DNA of 64,000 nt. It comes from Opacimonas sp002292215. GTDB taxonomy: Bacteria > Pseudomonadota > Gammaproteobacteria > Enterobacterales > Alteromonadaceae. Of this stretch, positions 62,625 through 64,000 are shown piece by piece. The stretch covers positions 2,418,001 to 2,482,000 of the forward strand of contig OX044360.1 of the NCBI GenBank assembly GCA_943846745.1, in the 5' to 3' direction. Position 1 is the stretch's first letter, and each line of letters begins with the position of its first letter. A program made the translations under genes and the position numbers. Below the pieces are notes generated by a model that ran no database searches, was not told the DNA's origin, and was given only the letters and a program-made list of their open reading frames with translations.

Positions 62625-64000
62625 TTAACCAATAAAATCAGATAACTCAGTTGCATTTACTGCATTGGCACCTTGTTCAACAGCTTGTTTATGGAGCTGT
62701 GCACGAGGAAGTAGGTTACTTAGGTAAAACTCACCCGTTTTTATTTTGCCTTTGGCATAAGCTCGGTTAGCGGTGTTTGGAAGTGTATCGAGCATTGACA
62801 ACCACAGTACTCCAATAAGTGTATAAGAAACATAATTTAAGTAATCACACGCCACTGCAGCGCAATGTTCTGCATTTGCCTCTAACAGAGCTTGCGATAG
62901 ATTGTGCCATTCAGCCAGTAATGCATGCGCTTGTTGTTGATTGGCAGCCACGGTAATGTTATTGGCAATGTCAGTAAAAACATCATGCGTAGCTTGCATC
63001 ATAGTACCATTGGAACGAGTGAGTTTTCGGCCGATTAAATCAGCGGCTTGAATTCCGTTTGTCCCTTCATATATCTGCGCAATACGCGTATCTCTGACTA
63101 GCTGCTCCATACCCCATTCACGGATATAGCCATGTCCCCCATAGACTTGAATGCCATAATTAGACACCTCCGTCGCCATATCGGTGAAAAAAGCCTTACA
63201 AACAGGCGTTAGATACGCAATAACATGATCAGCATGTGCTTGTTCTTCACCATCGGTATACTTTTCAATATCCATGAATTTGGCATAAAGCATTGATAAT
63301 GCACGAGAACCTTCGGTTAAAGCACGTTGAGTTAATAACATGCGGCGCACATCTGGTTGGAAAACGATAGGATCAGCCTTTTGCTCTGGTGCTTGAATAC
63401 CTTGTGGAGCGCGAGATTGTAAGCGTTCTACTGCGTACGTGAGTGCACCTTGATATGAGGCTTCTGCAATACCAAGGCCTTGCAGTCCTACTTGGAAACG
63501 CGCGTCGTTCATCATGGTGAACATACAGGCTAAACCCGCATTTTCTTCACCCACTAAATATCCAATAGCATCATCGTAATTCATTACGCAAGTCGGAGAT
63601 CCTTTGATCCCCATTTTATGTTCAATGCTGCCGACACTTACACTGTTTTTAGCACCCAATGAGCCATCAGCATTGACCATGAATTTAGGTACTAAAAACA
63701 AGCTGATCCCTTTTACGCCTGCAGGGGCATTAGGTAAACGGGCTAAAACTAAATGCACAATATTGTTCGTCCAATCTTGATCACCGGCGGTAATAAATAT
63801 TTTATTGCCGGTAATAGCATAACTGCCGTCATCGTTAGGGTCGGCTTTCGTCGATAACAAACTTAAATCCGTGCCGGCATGAGGTTCGGTCAGGTTCATG
63901 GTACCTGTCCATTCACCACTAATAACTTTGGCGAGGTATATGTCTTTGAGCGCTTGGCTTGCATGCTTAGTCAGCGCAAGGACAGTACTTTCTGTCAGCA
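62625..64000 (-). CDS. Acyl-CoA dehydrogenase, 5' truncated by window edge
   Basis: The frame stays open through the last base, so the N-terminus lies beyond the window. The visible part starts within L-T-E-S-T-V-L-A-L-T and continues with S-G-E-W-T-G-T-M-N-L-T-E-P-H-A-G-T-D-L, the FAD-binding signature of the larger (about 600-residue) acyl-CoA dehydrogenase group, then Y-E-G-T-N-G-I-Q near the FAD/CoA site and a long C-terminal helical extension. An internal ATG at 63899 falls inside this motif and is not the start. It should act in beta-oxidation, in line with fadBA in the window. Confidence 0.92.
   Translation of the reverse strand, partial: LTESTVLALTKHASQALKDIYLAKVISGEWTGTMNLTEPHAGTDLSLLSTKADPNDDGSYAITGNKIFITAGDQDWTNNIVHLVLARLPNAPAGVKGISLFLVPKFMVNADGSLGAKNSVSVGSIEHKMGIKGSPTCVMNYDDAIGYLVGEENAGLACMFTMMNDARFQVGLQGLGIAEASYQGALTYAVERLQSRAPQGIQAPEQKADPIVFQPDVRRMLLTQRALTEGSRALSMLYAKFMDIEKYTDGEEQAHADHVIAYLTPVCKAFFTDMATEVSNYGIQVYGGHGYIREWGMEQLVRDTRIAQIYEGTNGIQAADLIGRKLTRSNGTMMQATHDVFTDIANNITVAANQQQAHALLAEWHNLSQALLEANAEHCAAVACDYLNYVSYTLIGVLWLSMLDTLPNTANRAYAKGKIKTGEFYLSNLLPRAQLHKQAVEQGANAVNATELSDFIG

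Noticed and set aside
1..64000. tRNA genes, rRNA genes, CRISPR arrays, insertion sequences or prophage
   Set aside because: No cloverleaf-like segments, regularly spaced repeats, transposase or phage structural genes were seen on reading both strands.

Overview
The window reads as a stretch of chromosomal core genome from an AT-rich marine gammaproteobacterium, most likely an alteromonad relative. The evidence is gene order: tolC / nudF-yqiB-yqiA-parE, epmB / efp-epmA, rpoS-nlpD-yqaA-pcm-surE-truD-ispF-ispD-ftsB, fadB-fadA, ispB / rplU-rpmA-obgE and srkA-dsbA are all gammaproteobacterial arrangements. A PrsT-type TPR protein, a nagK-nagA-nagP cluster and many TonB/lipoprotein-type envelope proteins fit a marine heterotroph. 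No rRNA, tRNA, transposase, prophage or CRISPR array was seen.

Layout. 1-9.2 kb: end of a PEP-CTERM-associated TPR protein, a GNAT acetyltransferase, a voltage-gated-type cation channel with an unusually acidic selectivity filter, TolC, then the nudF-parE block (cpdA is absent from its usual slot) and yaeQ. 9.2-15.8 kb: a secreted GH13 amylase lipoprotein, a relic of a response-regulator receiver domain, a beta-propeller lipoprotein and two unrecognised genes. 15.8-21.3 kb: the EF-P beta-lysylation set (epmB, efp, epmA), a cyclophilin, rlmG, alkB and bolA. 21.3-29.8 kb: a long minus-strand run from ftsB through isoprenoid, tRNA and repair genes to rpoS. 29.9-35.8 kb: an uncharacterised serine hydrolase with penicillin-recognising motifs, divergent from the GlcNAc genes, then a GDPD-like membrane protein. 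35.9-46 kb: fadBA with a FadR-type operator, slt, pepQ, ispB, and rplU-rpmA-obgE with a strong promoter and terminator. 46-53.3 kb: a VOC protein, two unknown lipoproteins, folA, transporters, a PhnZ-like HD protein and a SulP permease. 53.4-56.8 kb: a padR regulator pair with an operator-like palindrome, a small toxin-antitoxin cassette with attC-like edges, an ACT protein and dsbA. 56.9-64 kb: a BtuB-like receptor under a full cobalamin riboswitch, srkA, ccoG behind a well-spaced FNR-type site, a DUF3016 protein and a truncated acyl-CoA dehydrogenase.

How it works together. Most genes are housekeeping: translation (EF-P and its modification, L21, L27, ObgE), isoprenoid and quinone synthesis (IspD, IspF, IspB), fatty acid oxidation (FadAB, acyl-CoA dehydrogenase), stress and repair (RpoS, Pcm, SurE, AlkB, SrkA, DsbA) and wall turnover (NlpD, Slt, GlcNAc recycling). 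The accessory signal is thin. I found no convincing new multi-gene defence or biosynthetic system. The items most worth a second look are the channel filter, the serine hydrolase, the isolated attC-flanked toxin-antitoxin unit, the long palindrome at about 50.94 kb, the PhnZ-like protein, and the riboswitch-controlled receptor sitting between srkA and dsbA.

All assignments rest on reading the sequence and family knowledge. No database search was run.
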